Origin: Oscillospiraceae bacterium | GTDB taxonomy: Bacteria > Bacillota > Clostridia > Saccharofermentanales > Saccharofermentanaceae | Direction of reading: 5' to 3' | NCBI GenBank assembly: GCA_902767145.1 | Contig: CACXGG010000043.1 | Location: forward strand, 1-7,231 | Length of the DNA: 7,231 nt | Shown: positions 1 through 6,183 of the stretch, in pieces | Position numbering within the stretch: the stretch's first letter is position 1 | Layout of the letters: each line of letters starts with the position of its first letter | Program-made: the position numbers and the translations under genes | The notes under the pieces: model-generated | Database searches by the model: none | What the model was told of the DNA's origin: nothing | What the model saw: only the letters and a program-made list of their open reading frames with translations

Positions 1-1059
1 AGCCCTTGCTTTATCTTTAAATCTCTCATTTAAAGTCTTTTGCAGCTCTTTTACCTTCTTTTCTTCATCCAGGACAGTCAGATAAAGGATCTGCTCATCT
101 TTTCTGAACTTGTTGCTAATATAGTTTCTGAAGGGTGATTCCCTGTATTTATCGAAAAGGGCGATCTCAGCTTTGTTTTTAAGTTCTCCGTAAAAGATAA
201 GTACTGTGGAGTCGCACATAACATTTACAAAGCAGTGCATTCCCTTCTCTTTTATTATCCTTTCAGCTTCAGCGCTTATTTCGGTATCCAGATACTCGGT
301 GGCCAGGTATTCCTTCTTTTTAAGATCGTACATAGCCGCACCGTCCATTACGATTATGGGAAGTTCCAGCTTTACTCCCTTCATCAGTGAAGTGACCTTT
401 GAAGGAGTGTGGACAGTAGAAACAGTAAACTTAAGGCCGCTGTCTATAAGCCTGTTAAGCTCTATGACGCTGTATCTTGAAACTGTGGGATCATCGTTGA
501 TAAGAACATCATCTATTCCACAGACATATACATTTTCCGTATCCTGCTTTCCCGGGAAACGGATAAGGTTAACAAGAACTCCCACTCCGATACCGATCAG
601 TGTATCCAGGGCACGGTCTATAGCTAAAACATAAGCCGCTTCATCAAAGGAATGGGTAAGGGCGATGCTTAAAAATACGGAACAGGAAAAGAAGGCCGCG
701 CTTCTTTTATTTAAGACTACTGTCAGATAAATAACAGGGATTATCATTAAAGAAGCCAGAAGATCCACGACTAAAGTATTTCCAAGGCCAAGGAACCTGA
801 CTGCGATTATAAAGATAAATCCATATACGGCGCCGATAACAGATCCTATCATCCTCTGGCCTGCGTTGCTCTTTGTAGTCTCAAAGTTAGGCTGCATGCA
901 CCAGATGGCTGCAAGGGCGCTATATAAAGGCAGTCCGTCACCGATGGGAAGAAGGGTCCTCAGATAGTAGATGACCATACAAAGGGCTACTGCCACTGCT
1001 GATTTGATCATCCTTCCTCCAACAGGGGGCAGCCTTTTAAGTCTGTCTACTTCTTTCAT
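1..1059 (-). CDS. FUSC-family membrane protein fused to a HAD-like domain (partial, C-terminus beyond window)
   Basis: An open frame of 353 codons runs from ATG at 1059 to the window edge without a stop. Residues about 17-170 are hydrophobic and have the FUSC/aromatic-acid-exporter pattern: an N-terminal conserved MIKSAVAVALCMVIYYL helix, QPNFETTKSNAGQR at 56-69, and the end motif AIDRALDTLIGIGVGVLVN at 146-164. Such proteins are inner-membrane exporters or unknown transporters. Residues about 176-353 resemble a Cof-type HAD phosphatase fold: CGIDDVLIN at 180-188 sits where FDLDGTLLN is expected, VSTVHT at 213-218 where the aTGR motif lies, and IVMDGAAMYD where the NGA segment lies. The usual nucleophile Asp is Gly181, while Asp183 is kept, so the domain may be catalytically dead. 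The start follows the upstream permease by 8 bases but has no clear ribosome site; ATG at 1011, preceded by GGAGGAAGG, is an alternative that would cut into the first FUSC segment. It is the last visible gene of the leftward operon. Transported substrate unknown. Confidence 0.8.
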   Translation of the reverse strand, partial: MKEVDRLKRLPPVGGRMIKSAVAVALCMVIYYLRTLLPIGDGLPLYSALAAIWCMQPNFETTKSNAGQRMIGSVIGAVYGFIFIIAVRFLGLGNTLVVDLLASLMIIPVIYLTVVLNKRSAAFFSCSVFLSIALTHSFDEAAYVLAIDRALDTLIGIGVGVLVNLIRFPGKQDTENVYVCGIDDVLINDDPTVSRYSVIELNRLIDSGLKFTVSTVHTPSKVTSLMKGVKLELPIIVMDGAAMYDLKKKEYLATEYLDTEISAEAERIIKEKGMHCFVNVMCDSTVLIFYGELKNKAEIALFDKYRESPFRNYISNKFRKDEQILYLTVLDEEKKVKELQKTLNERFKDKARA

Positions 1060-1067
1060 ATTAGATG

Positions 1068-1940
1068 TCAATACTTAACTGAACCCAGCTGTACTCCTTC
1101 TACAATGTCTTTCGAAAGGAAAGCAAAAAGGACGATGGGAGGAAGCACCAGGAATATAGTCAGGGATCCGATTATCAATGCGGCAATAGCAGGATCTTCA
1201 AACATATCAGCTGCTAAACCTGAAAACATCATTGCCATTATGGAAAGAGGCCTCTTCTCATCCTTTACCAATACGATACCAGGTATGACATATTCAGTCC
1301 AGCTGTCCAGGAAGATAAAGATAGCCTGGGTAGCAAGCGCAGGTTTCATAAGAGGCAGGATTATCTTGTTAAAGATACGTATCTCCCCTGCTCCGTCCAT
1401 TCTGGCAGATTCCAGGATATCTTTGGAGAAAGTAGCCTCCAGATAAAGCTTCATAAAATAAACTGCCAGGGGGGCGGTGATGGCTGGAAAGATGACCATG
1501 CAGAGCTTGTTGGCCAGATGGAATTTCCACACCAGCTGGTAATAACCGATGATGGTTATGTTGCTGGGGATCATCATGACGATGATTATAAACTTGTTAA
1601 AGATCCTTCTGAACTTCCACTCATATGCCACCAGGGAGTAAGCTGTAATGGCCGATACGTAAACACAGGAGACGGTGCTTATTCCGGAGATGATCATAGA
1701 ATTCTTAAAGGCTCCGGGCAGCGGAGTATAACGCAGGACCAGATCGATAGCTTCTCTAAAAGATAAAGTAGATTCCGAGCGTGCTGCCTTCATGGCGGGA
1801 TCGATAATATCTCCGGAGATCAGTGTGACAAAAGGCGCGATGACCAGAGCCGTTATACCTATAGAGACGATATATGTAATTATCTTAAGAGCCAGATCTG
1901 TCTTCTTAACAAAAGATCTGCTTAACTGATTCTCACTCAT
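1068..1940 (-). CDS. Carbohydrate ABC transporter permease, MalG/UgpE type
   Basis: This 290-residue protein is a membrane permease subunit of a CUT1-type sugar importer. It has about six membrane segments (around 18-42, 80-105, 116-138, 148-165, 203-222 and 250-275). The EAA loop that docks on the ATPase is seen as ESARMDGAGEIRIFNKIILP at residues 177-196, with the conserved Gly183 and the LP ending. The C-terminus, KDIVEGVQLGSVKY, is the usual ending of MalG-like permeases (fveGl..GavK). Length is normal for the family. Its ATG overlaps the stop of the upstream MalF-like permease as ATGA, with GAGGTGA upstream as ribosome site, so the two subunits are probably translated in a coupled way and form a heterodimer. 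No solute-binding protein or ATPase gene is visible; Firmicutes CUT1 systems often share a remote MsmX/MsmK-type ATPase. The substrate cannot be read from the permease alone. Confidence 0.95.
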   Translation of the reverse strand: MSENQLSRSFVKKTDLALKIITYIVSIGITALVIAPFVTLISGDIIDPAMKAARSESTLSFREAIDLVLRYTPLPGAFKNSMIISGISTVSCVYVSAITAYSLVAYEWKFRRIFNKFIIIVMMIPSNITIIGYYQLVWKFHLANKLCMVIFPAITAPLAVYFMKLYLEATFSKDILESARMDGAGEIRIFNKIILPLMKPALATQAIFIFLDSWTEYVIPGIVLVKDEKRPLSIMAMMFSGLAADMFEDPAIAALIIGSLTIFLVLPPIVLFAFLSKDIVEGVQLGSVKY

Positions 1941-2953
1941 GATGCTTCACCTCTTGCTCTAGCCATTTCCCTTTTTTCTTTTCTTCTCATCTTGCGAAGT
2001 GCTTCTTCATCCTTATCCCGGAAAAATGCAAAATAGAAAATACCGGATATAACGGCACACAGGAAAAGAAGGACGATACATCCTACGGATGCTCTGTCCA
2101 GGCATTGTCCTGCCTGCATCTGTATATAGCTCTGCAATGTGAGATTCTCCCTGTCAGAGCTGTAACCGAATATGGCAGGTATATCGCTCATTCCGAGACA
2201 ATCAACTACAGACAGGATCGTAATAAAGAGCATGACAGGTCTCATGCAGGGTATCGTAACATGGAAGAAGGTCTGGAGCCTGTTGGCACCGTCCATCTCC
2301 GCTGCTTCAAAAACCTCCACAGGGACACTGGTGATACCTACGACAGCATAGATAAAAGTGATACCAAAATGCATAAATATACTGACGATTATAATGAAGA
2401 AGGGCATGGATGTGAGATATTCGAAGTCTTCAAACTCAAATCCGAAGCCGTCGATCATTGAAGCCATGTAGAGTTTAAATGCAAATGATCCGAAGAACAT
2501 GAGAAGGAAGCTGGTAAGAAGGCTGCCCACGGTACTTCCGGCCAGGAGCTTGGGAAATACGAATATGCTCTTTAAGATCTTTCTACCCTTAAATTTCAAT
2601 CTTCTGTCAGTCATCATAACTGCCAGCCAGAAAGCCAGGATCCACTCGGGGATTATCTGCCCTATGGAAAACTTAAATGTATTCTTTACCGAATCCCAGA
2701 AAGATGCTGCAGTAAATACCTCTTTGAAGTTCTGATACCAGGGATACCCTTCCTGGGATAAAAGTTTAGGCTCGGCATAGCCTATATAGTGTCTTACGTA
2801 ACAGAAAGCATAGTAAAGGGAGTTTCCCATGGGTACAAAAGTAAAGATAAGATAGAGCACGATAAAAGGAAGTGCGAATATATATCCCCACTTGGCGTAA
2901 CGCCTGTTGATAGGTTTTGTCTTAACCTTTATCCGGGCTTCCTTATTTTCCAT
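1937..2953 (-). CDS. Sugar ABC transporter permease, MalF/UgpA type
   Basis: This 338-residue protein is the first permease subunit of a CUT1 sugar importer. After a basic N-terminus the first membrane segment (about 22-50) contains the typical ALPFIVLYLIFTFVPMGNSL pattern. Further segments lie near 94-113, 128-155, 183-206, 238-256 and 288-310. The EAA loop reads EAAEMDGANRLQTFFHVTIP at 216-235, with Gly222 and an IP in place of the usual LP. The last 28 residues are a highly charged Lys/Arg/Glu tail. Its ATG lies 11 bases inside the end of the acyltransferase gene, and its stop overlaps the next permease by 4 bases. In most CUT1 operons the position upstream of this gene is held by the extracellular binding protein; here an acyltransferase stands there. 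The purine-rich upstream GAAGGAAAAAGAGAAAG supplies a loosely spaced ribosome site. Confidence 0.95.
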   Translation of the reverse strand: MENKEARIKVKTKPINRRYAKWGYIFALPFIVLYLIFTFVPMGNSLYYAFCYVRHYIGYAEPKLLSQEGYPWYQNFKEVFTAASFWDSVKNTFKFSIGQIIPEWILAFWLAVMMTDRRLKFKGRKILKSIFVFPKLLAGSTVGSLLTSFLLMFFGSFAFKLYMASMIDGFGFEFEDFEYLTSMPFFIIIVSIFMHFGITFIYAVVGITSVPVEVFEAAEMDGANRLQTFFHVTIPCMRPVMLFITILSVVDCLGMSDIPAIFGYSSDRENLTLQSYIQMQAGQCLDRASVGCIVLLFLCAVISGIFYFAFFRDKDEEALRKMRRKEKREMARARGEAS

Positions 2954-4334
2954 CTTTCTCTTTTTCCTTCTTTTCTTCTTCGTCCGCTTCCTTCTTCACG
3001 CTGTGCTTTGTAGCGTGCTTTCCGTCCCCTTCCAGAAGGACAGGTCTTGAATGATCCACCACCTTTTTCACTTTTTTCGCAAAGAGCAGGTACTGGACCT
3101 GGTCGGTGATCTTCTGCTCAGCCATACCAAGTAATACAGAAAGGAGCACTACGGAAACGGCATATATGAGAAGGTTATTCTTTACATCTCCAACGCAGAT
3201 CACCATATCGGGGACTTCTATGAAGCGGCAGAAAGTAATAGCTGCCAGATTCATAAGATATGTATGAAGCGCATATTTACCAAAGAAACGGGTAACCGGA
3301 TTCTCAACATGATATTTCATCATGAAGATAAATACTGTGGGTGCAAATATGAAGAGCACCGGGATCTGAAGGAAATAAGTGATGATCTTATCCCCGATAG
3401 CAGGACCATTGCCTTCCCACTCTGACCAGTATCCGAAAAAGCCCTGGCCGAAGGAAGACAGACCGTCAAGCAGCAGGGTGATGATAAGAAGCTTACTGAA
3501 CCTGCCGTAAAAATCCTTCTTAAAGAAAGCGGTGATCTTCTCCTCGTAGGTAGCGAATATAAGTCCTGCCAGGAAGGCCGGTGCAGTATTGACCCACCAT
3601 TCTCCGCTGAACCAGAACACATTGTCGCCCTGCCACCACTTCATCCAGTTCATCCAGTACTGGTCGCTCATCCACCAGTTCTTGGGGCCGTACCACCAGG
3701 CATAATGACCCTCCACACAGAAGATCATGGCCATGAGGATCATGAAGGCAAAGATGATAGCAAAACTGACCTTGCGGTTCTTGATATGCATGAAGCAGAA
3801 GTAGAAAACAATATACAGAAGAGTCAGGACAATAGGGAACCAGGCATAGGTATTCATCATGGTAAGGCCAAGGAAATTAGTCACCCACTGGGTACCGGCC
3901 TTAGGGATCTTCATAAGGAAGATCAGGATACCATATATAATGACATCAATATAAAAAGGAACAACGATGGCCTTTAATACCCTCTTCTTCATAAAGCCCT
4001 TAAGATAGTCCTTCTTTGTATCAAAGCTTTTGACAAGGCCGTAGCCGGAACAGAAAAAGAATATGGCAACGAAATAAACACCTGCATTAACGAAAACAGA
4101 CAGGACTCCCTCTTCCTGGAAGAAGGGCTCCTGGGAAATGTGATGGAATAAAATACCAAAGGCGGCCAATCCTCTAAGGGACTTCATGGCTTCAAGGGAT
4201 GTGAAATCCTCATTGAACTCGCCCTTCCTGCCCAGCTTGTTTTTGGCGCCCCAGATAAGGAGGGCAAAAAATATCAGCAGGACAATTGCGTCCAATACAC
4301 TTAAGCCTGACATTCCGATCAAAAAACTTGCCAT
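2943..4334 (-). CDS. Acyltransferase-3 family membrane protein with Trp-rich segment
   Basis: This predicted multi-span membrane acyltransferase has 463 residues from the ATG at 4334. The AT3 family generally moves acetyl or other acyl groups across the membrane onto surface sugars. The first AT3 helix reads SLRGLAAFGILFHH, with Arg54 and His65 in the RX10H spacing described for OafA/OafB-type enzymes. It is followed by FFFCSGYGL at 92-100 and YLKGFMKKR at 110-118. Between residues 213 and 247 there are 11 tryptophans in 35 residues, ending in GEWW. A C-terminal NPVTRFFGKYALHTYLMN precedes the last helices, then a charged tail of about 45 residues. The protein is a clear paralogue of the rightward acyltransferase (same FFFCSGYGL, YLKGFMK, GEWW and NPV.RF.GK motifs). 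TTG at 4355 (470 residues) is an alternative start but has no ribosome site. ATG at 4334 is preferred: it has GAAGAG six bases upstream and overlaps the stop of a short upstream frame. It is the first gene of the leftward operon. The acceptor is unknown. Confidence 0.88.
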   Translation of the reverse strand: MASFLIGMSGLSVLDAIVLLIFFALLIWGAKNKLGRKGEFNEDFTSLEAMKSLRGLAAFGILFHHISQEPFFQEEGVLSVFVNAGVYFVAIFFFCSGYGLVKSFDTKKDYLKGFMKKRVLKAIVVPFYIDVIIYGILIFLMKIPKAGTQWVTNFLGLTMMNTYAWFPIVLTLLYIVFYFCFMHIKNRKVSFAIIFAFMILMAMIFCVEGHYAWWYGPKNWWMSDQYWMNWMKWWQGDNVFWFSGEWWVNTAPAFLAGLIFATYEEKITAFFKKDFYGRFSKLLIITLLLDGLSSFGQGFFGYWSEWEGNGPAIGDKIITYFLQIPVLFIFAPTVFIFMMKYHVENPVTRFFGKYALHTYLMNLAAITFCRFIEVPDMVICVGDVKNNLLIYAVSVVLLSVLLGMAEQKITDQVQYLLFAKKVKKVVDHSRPVLLEGDGKHATKHSVKKEADEEEKKEKEKDGK

Positions 4335-4375
4335 CAGTATCTCTTCGAACTCCAAAACAATATGCAGTAATTCAC
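4334..4375 (-). CDS. Possible 13-codon leader peptide
   Basis: A short frame begins with GTG at 4375, encodes MNYCILFWSSKRY and stops with TGA at 4336-4334. The last base of the stop is the first base of the acyltransferase ATG (TGATG), a typical arrangement for translational re-initiation. AAGGTGG, one mismatch from AAGGAGG, lies four bases before the GTG. It falls inside the predicted transcript of the leftward operon. At this length it could occur by chance, so it is offered as a candidate coupling or leader peptide only. It would lose this meaning if the operon's acyltransferase in fact starts at TTG 4355. Confidence 0.3.
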   Translation of the reverse strand: MNYCILFWSSKRY

Positions 4376-4401
4376 GTTACCACCTTATCAAAAATCATTG
4401 A

Positions 4402-4431
4402 AATATACAATCGACTGTTGGTAGAATTCAA
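4402..4431 (-). promoter_or_regulatory. Predicted sigma-A promoter of the leftward operon
   Basis: Read on the minus strand, TTGAAT (4431-4426, four of six consensus bases) and TATATT (4407-4402, five of six) are separated by 18 bases. The predicted transcription start is near 4395, giving an untranslated leader of about 60 bases before ATG 4334. It is the best-placed promoter-like pair upstream of the acyltransferase-permease-FUSC operon. Confidence 0.5.
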
Positions 4432-4440
4432 TAAAATAAG

Positions 4441-4475
4441 GGGTTTTCGGGTTTTCAGATATTTCCACTAACCCG
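4441..4475. repeat. Tandem GGGTTTTC repeat and CGGGTT/AACCCG inverted repeat, candidate operator
   Basis: GGGTTTTC occurs twice in immediate tandem (4441-4448 and 4449-4456). CGGGTT at 4448-4453 is also the inverse of AACCCG at 4470-4475, so the arms are 22 bases centre to centre, about two helical turns. The block lies between the divergent promoters and over the region of the rightward -35. It could bind the neighbouring XRE protein, but the arms are only six bases and chance is possible. Confidence 0.35.
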
Positions 4476-4492
4476 CTCCCGGATGATATAAT
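4462..4492 (+). promoter_or_regulatory. Predicted extended -10 promoter of the regulator gene
   Basis: A perfect TATAAT at 4487-4492 is preceded by TGA (TGn, extended -10). The best -35 match is TTTCCA at 4462-4467 with a long 19-base spacer, so the extended -10 probably carries recognition. The predicted start near 4499 leaves only about 4-5 bases before the ATG at 4504, implying a nearly leaderless transcript. Confidence 0.6.
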
Positions 4493-4503
4493 TAAGACAG
4501 GTT

Positions 4504-4893
4504 ATGGACAAGGAAAAGACTGGACAACTGATCACGGAGCTCCGCAAAGAGAAGGGTATGACCCAGAAGCAGCTGGCGGAGGCCTTGAACGTCACGGACA
4601 AAGCCGTGTCCAAATGGGAGCGCGGATTAAGCTTCCCTGATGTCTCCATGCTGGAACCCATCTCCGATCTTCTGGACATATCGATCCTGGAGCTTCTGGA
4701 AGGAAGCAGGACCGACCCTGACAAGAGCCTGAGCCAGAACGAGGTACAGGAACTTATCAAAGGATCAGTGGGTCTCAGTGAAGAGGAGATCCGTCACAGA
4801 AAGCAGATGAGCAGGTTCATAATAATATTCCTTGTGGTCCTGTTCCTTTTACTGATATCCATCACGCTGAACATAATCAGCTTCTTAGTATAA
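4504..4893 (+). CDS. XRE-family HTH regulator with C-terminal membrane anchor
   Basis: This 129-residue protein has an XRE/Cro-cI-type helix-turn-helix domain at about 6-62. The pattern LRKEKGMTQKQLAEALNV at 13-30 is followed by the recognition helix TDKAVSKWERG at 31-41 and the usual FPDVSMLEPISDLLDISILELL. A charged linker (about 68-103) leads to one strongly hydrophobic segment at 105-128, which would place the DNA-binding domain in the cytoplasm tethered to the membrane. There is no kinase or peptidase domain, so any signal would act through the membrane segment or a partner. There is no clear ribosome site before ATG 4504, consistent with the very short predicted leader. The next acyltransferase begins 15 bases after its stop, so the two are probably co-transcribed. 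Regulation of itself and of the divergent operon is likely by position, but unproven. Confidence 0.92.
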   Translation: MDKEKTGQLITELRKEKGMTQKQLAEALNVTDKAVSKWERGLSFPDVSMLEPISDLLDISILELLEGSRTDPDKSLSQNEVQELIKGSVGLSEEEIRHRKQMSRFIIIFLVVLFLLLISITLNIISFLV

Positions 4894-4894
4894 G

Positions 4895-4901
4895 AAAGGA
4901 G
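4895..4901 (+). promoter_or_regulatory. Ribosome binding site fixing the TTG start at 4909
   Basis: AAAGGAG lies seven bases before TTG at 4909-4911, with no ATG in frame nearby. The ideal spacing and the absence of alternatives support TTG as the true start of the second acyltransferase. The site directly follows the stop of the regulator gene. Confidence 0.75.
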
Positions 4902-4908
4902 AAGAGAT

Positions 4909-6072
4909 TTGGAACTGACGATAGCATTTTATGCATCCATAGCGATCCTTGGTGCGATACTGCTCCCGGGTGTAAAGGTCCGCCCTGCGGATGATACATC
5001 CTTCTTCGACAGGGTATCCACAAAGGAGATCCAGGGCCTTCTGGCTGTATTCATCATATTCCACCAGACGGTGATCGTATTTATCAACGAAAGCTATCTC
5101 ACCGGCCTTATGGGATTGTACGGCTACAGCGGCATCCTGGCGGTCGCTTTCTTCTTCTTCTGTTCAGGATACGGTCTCATCAGGCGCCGGATGACCGATG
5201 AGAGCTATCTTAAGGGATTTATGAAAAGAAGGATATTTACAGTCCTTGTTCCATACTTTATCTGTAACTATATCTATCTTACATCGGCTATCATCGACAA
5301 TATCCACACAGGTAACCACTTCACCATCCTGGAGGTCGTCATGGCCTTTTTCGGATTATTCCTTGTAAATAACCAGATGTGGTTCGCAGTGGAGATCATG
5401 ATCCTCTATATCATCTTCAGGATCGTCTTCGCCCGGGTCAAAAAAGTCGGTACAGGCATCCTCATCATGACAGGTGCTGTACTGGTGATGATCACCATCG
5501 GCCTTCTTGCAGGCCATTCAGAGAAAGCCATGATGACATACTGGTTCCAGGGCGAGTGGTGGTACAACACCATCCTCATGTTCCCTCTTGGAATGTTCTA
5601 TGCCTATAAGAAGGACGTCATCGACAGAGTGTTTAAGAAGGCATTCGTATCTGTCCTCATCGGCTCCTCTGTCCTCTTCCTCATCATGAACTTCGTCCAC
5701 ATGATACTCGTCGACTACAGTATCTACTGGAGAGAATATATGGACGACGATATGGAATTCTTCGATAAGATCCTTGGACTGTCCCAGGAGACCTTCTTTG
5801 AGATATTTTTCCTGATCCTTGTGATAACCGTCATGTCAAAGCTCAGGTTCGACAATCCCGTCCTGAGATTCCTGGGAAAGATCTCCCTGGAGACCATAAT
5901 GCTCAACTATCTGGTGATAGATAAACTCATGTTCCTGAACGAAAGATACGGCATTCTGGTCTACCTCCCTGCCGTCCTTCTGGGAACATTAGCCTGTGCA
6001 TCGGTGGTCTACATGATAAAGAACTTCGTACTGGAGAAAAGATCCGGATTATTCGACGGCAAGATCGGCTGA
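4909..6072 (+). CDS. Acyltransferase-3 family membrane protein, paralogue of the leftward one
   Basis: This 387-residue protein has about ten hydrophobic segments and the AT3 fold pattern. It shares blocks with the 463-residue leftward protein: FFFCSGYGL at 82-90, YLKGFMKRR at 100-108, GEWW at 215-218 and NPVLRFLGKISLETIMLN at 316-333. It lacks the Trp-rich insert and the long charged tail, hence the shorter length. In the first AT3 helix the segment is EIQGLLAVFIIFHQ. Gln42 replaces the usual Arg, and His52 stands one position before the expected histidine, which is Gln53. This may mean altered acyl-donor handling or a non-catalytic role. It starts with TTG behind a strong ribosome site, 15 bases after the XRE gene, and ends just before a strong hairpin terminator. 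The likely role is surface-carbohydrate modification, or sensing paired with the XRE protein; substrate unknown. Confidence 0.85.
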   Translation: MELTIAFYASIAILGAILLPGVKVRPADDTSFFDRVSTKEIQGLLAVFIIFHQTVIVFINESYLTGLMGLYGYSGILAVAFFFFCSGYGLIRRRMTDESYLKGFMKRRIFTVLVPYFICNYIYLTSAIIDNIHTGNHFTILEVVMAFFGLFLVNNQMWFAVEIMILYIIFRIVFARVKKVGTGILIMTGAVLVMITIGLLAGHSEKAMMTYWFQGEWWYNTILMFPLGMFYAYKKDVIDRVFKKAFVSVLIGSSVLFLIMNFVHMILVDYSIYWREYMDDDMEFFDKILGLSQETFFEIFFLILVITVMSKLRFDNPVLRFLGKISLETIMLNYLVIDKLMFLNERYGILVYLPAVLLGTLACASVVYMIKNFVLEKRSGLFDGKIG

Positions 6073-6083
6073 TCCGCCGAAAT

Positions 6084-6101
6084 ATTCCCGATATCGGGAA
6101 T
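6084..6101. repeat. Perfect 18-base palindrome ATTCCCGATATCGGGAAT
   Basis: The palindrome has no loop and begins 11 bases after the stop of the rightward acyltransferase. It shares its ATTCCCGA...TCGGGAAT arms with the terminator hairpin 50 bases downstream. As RNA it could fold as a 7-bp stem with an ATAT loop. No T-run follows directly, so it is a poor terminator by itself. Confidence 0.6.
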
Positions 6102-6133
6102 CATAAACCGGTTTTTAGAGAATTATTACAAGA

Positions 6134-6183
6134 ATTCCCGAATATCTGCCGATCCGGCACGATATTCGGGAATCTTCTTTTTT
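6134..6183 (+). terminator. Rho-independent terminator of the regulator-acyltransferase unit
   Basis: A 13-bp outer stem (6134-6146 with 6161-6173) and a 5-bp inner stem (TGCCG 6147-6151 with CGGCA 6155-6159) close an ATC loop, with one bulged C at 6160. TTCTTTTTT follows at 6175-6183. The T-run reaches into the stop codon of the convergent gene (6184-6182). In the opposite direction the hairpin is followed by TCTTGT, a much weaker tail, though it may also slow leftward transcription. Confidence 0.88.

Noticed and set aside
206..634. 142-codon open frame on the plus strand
   Set aside because: It lies wholly antisense to the FUSC-HAD frame, has no ribosome site and no recognisable family pattern; the minus-strand protein explains the region.
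2105..2461. 118-codon plus-strand frame opposite the MalF-like permease
   Set aside because: Composition is rich in His, Asp, Arg and Tyr as expected for the antisense of membrane-protein codons, and no start signal is seen.
3320..3622. 100-codon minus-strand frame inside the leftward acyltransferase
   Set aside because: It is an alternative frame of the acyltransferase gene with Ser/Arg-rich low-complexity composition typical of shadow frames.
4334..4355. TTG at 4355 as start of the leftward acyltransferase
   Set aside because: It would add seven residues, but no Shine-Dalgarno sequence precedes it, whereas ATG 4334 has GAAGAG and a stop-start overlap. It is kept only as an alternative.
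6105..6114. AAACCGGTTT palindrome as a second terminator with the following TTTTTA
   Set aside because: The self-complementary core leaves no room for a stable loop and stem, so it cannot form a useful hairpin in RNA.
6063..6154. GATCGGC at 6063-6069 complementary to GCCGATC at 6148-6154, a possible antiterminator pairing
   Set aside because: Seven bases over 78 bases of spacing is far weaker than the 18-bp terminator hairpin and includes coding sequence; probably chance.
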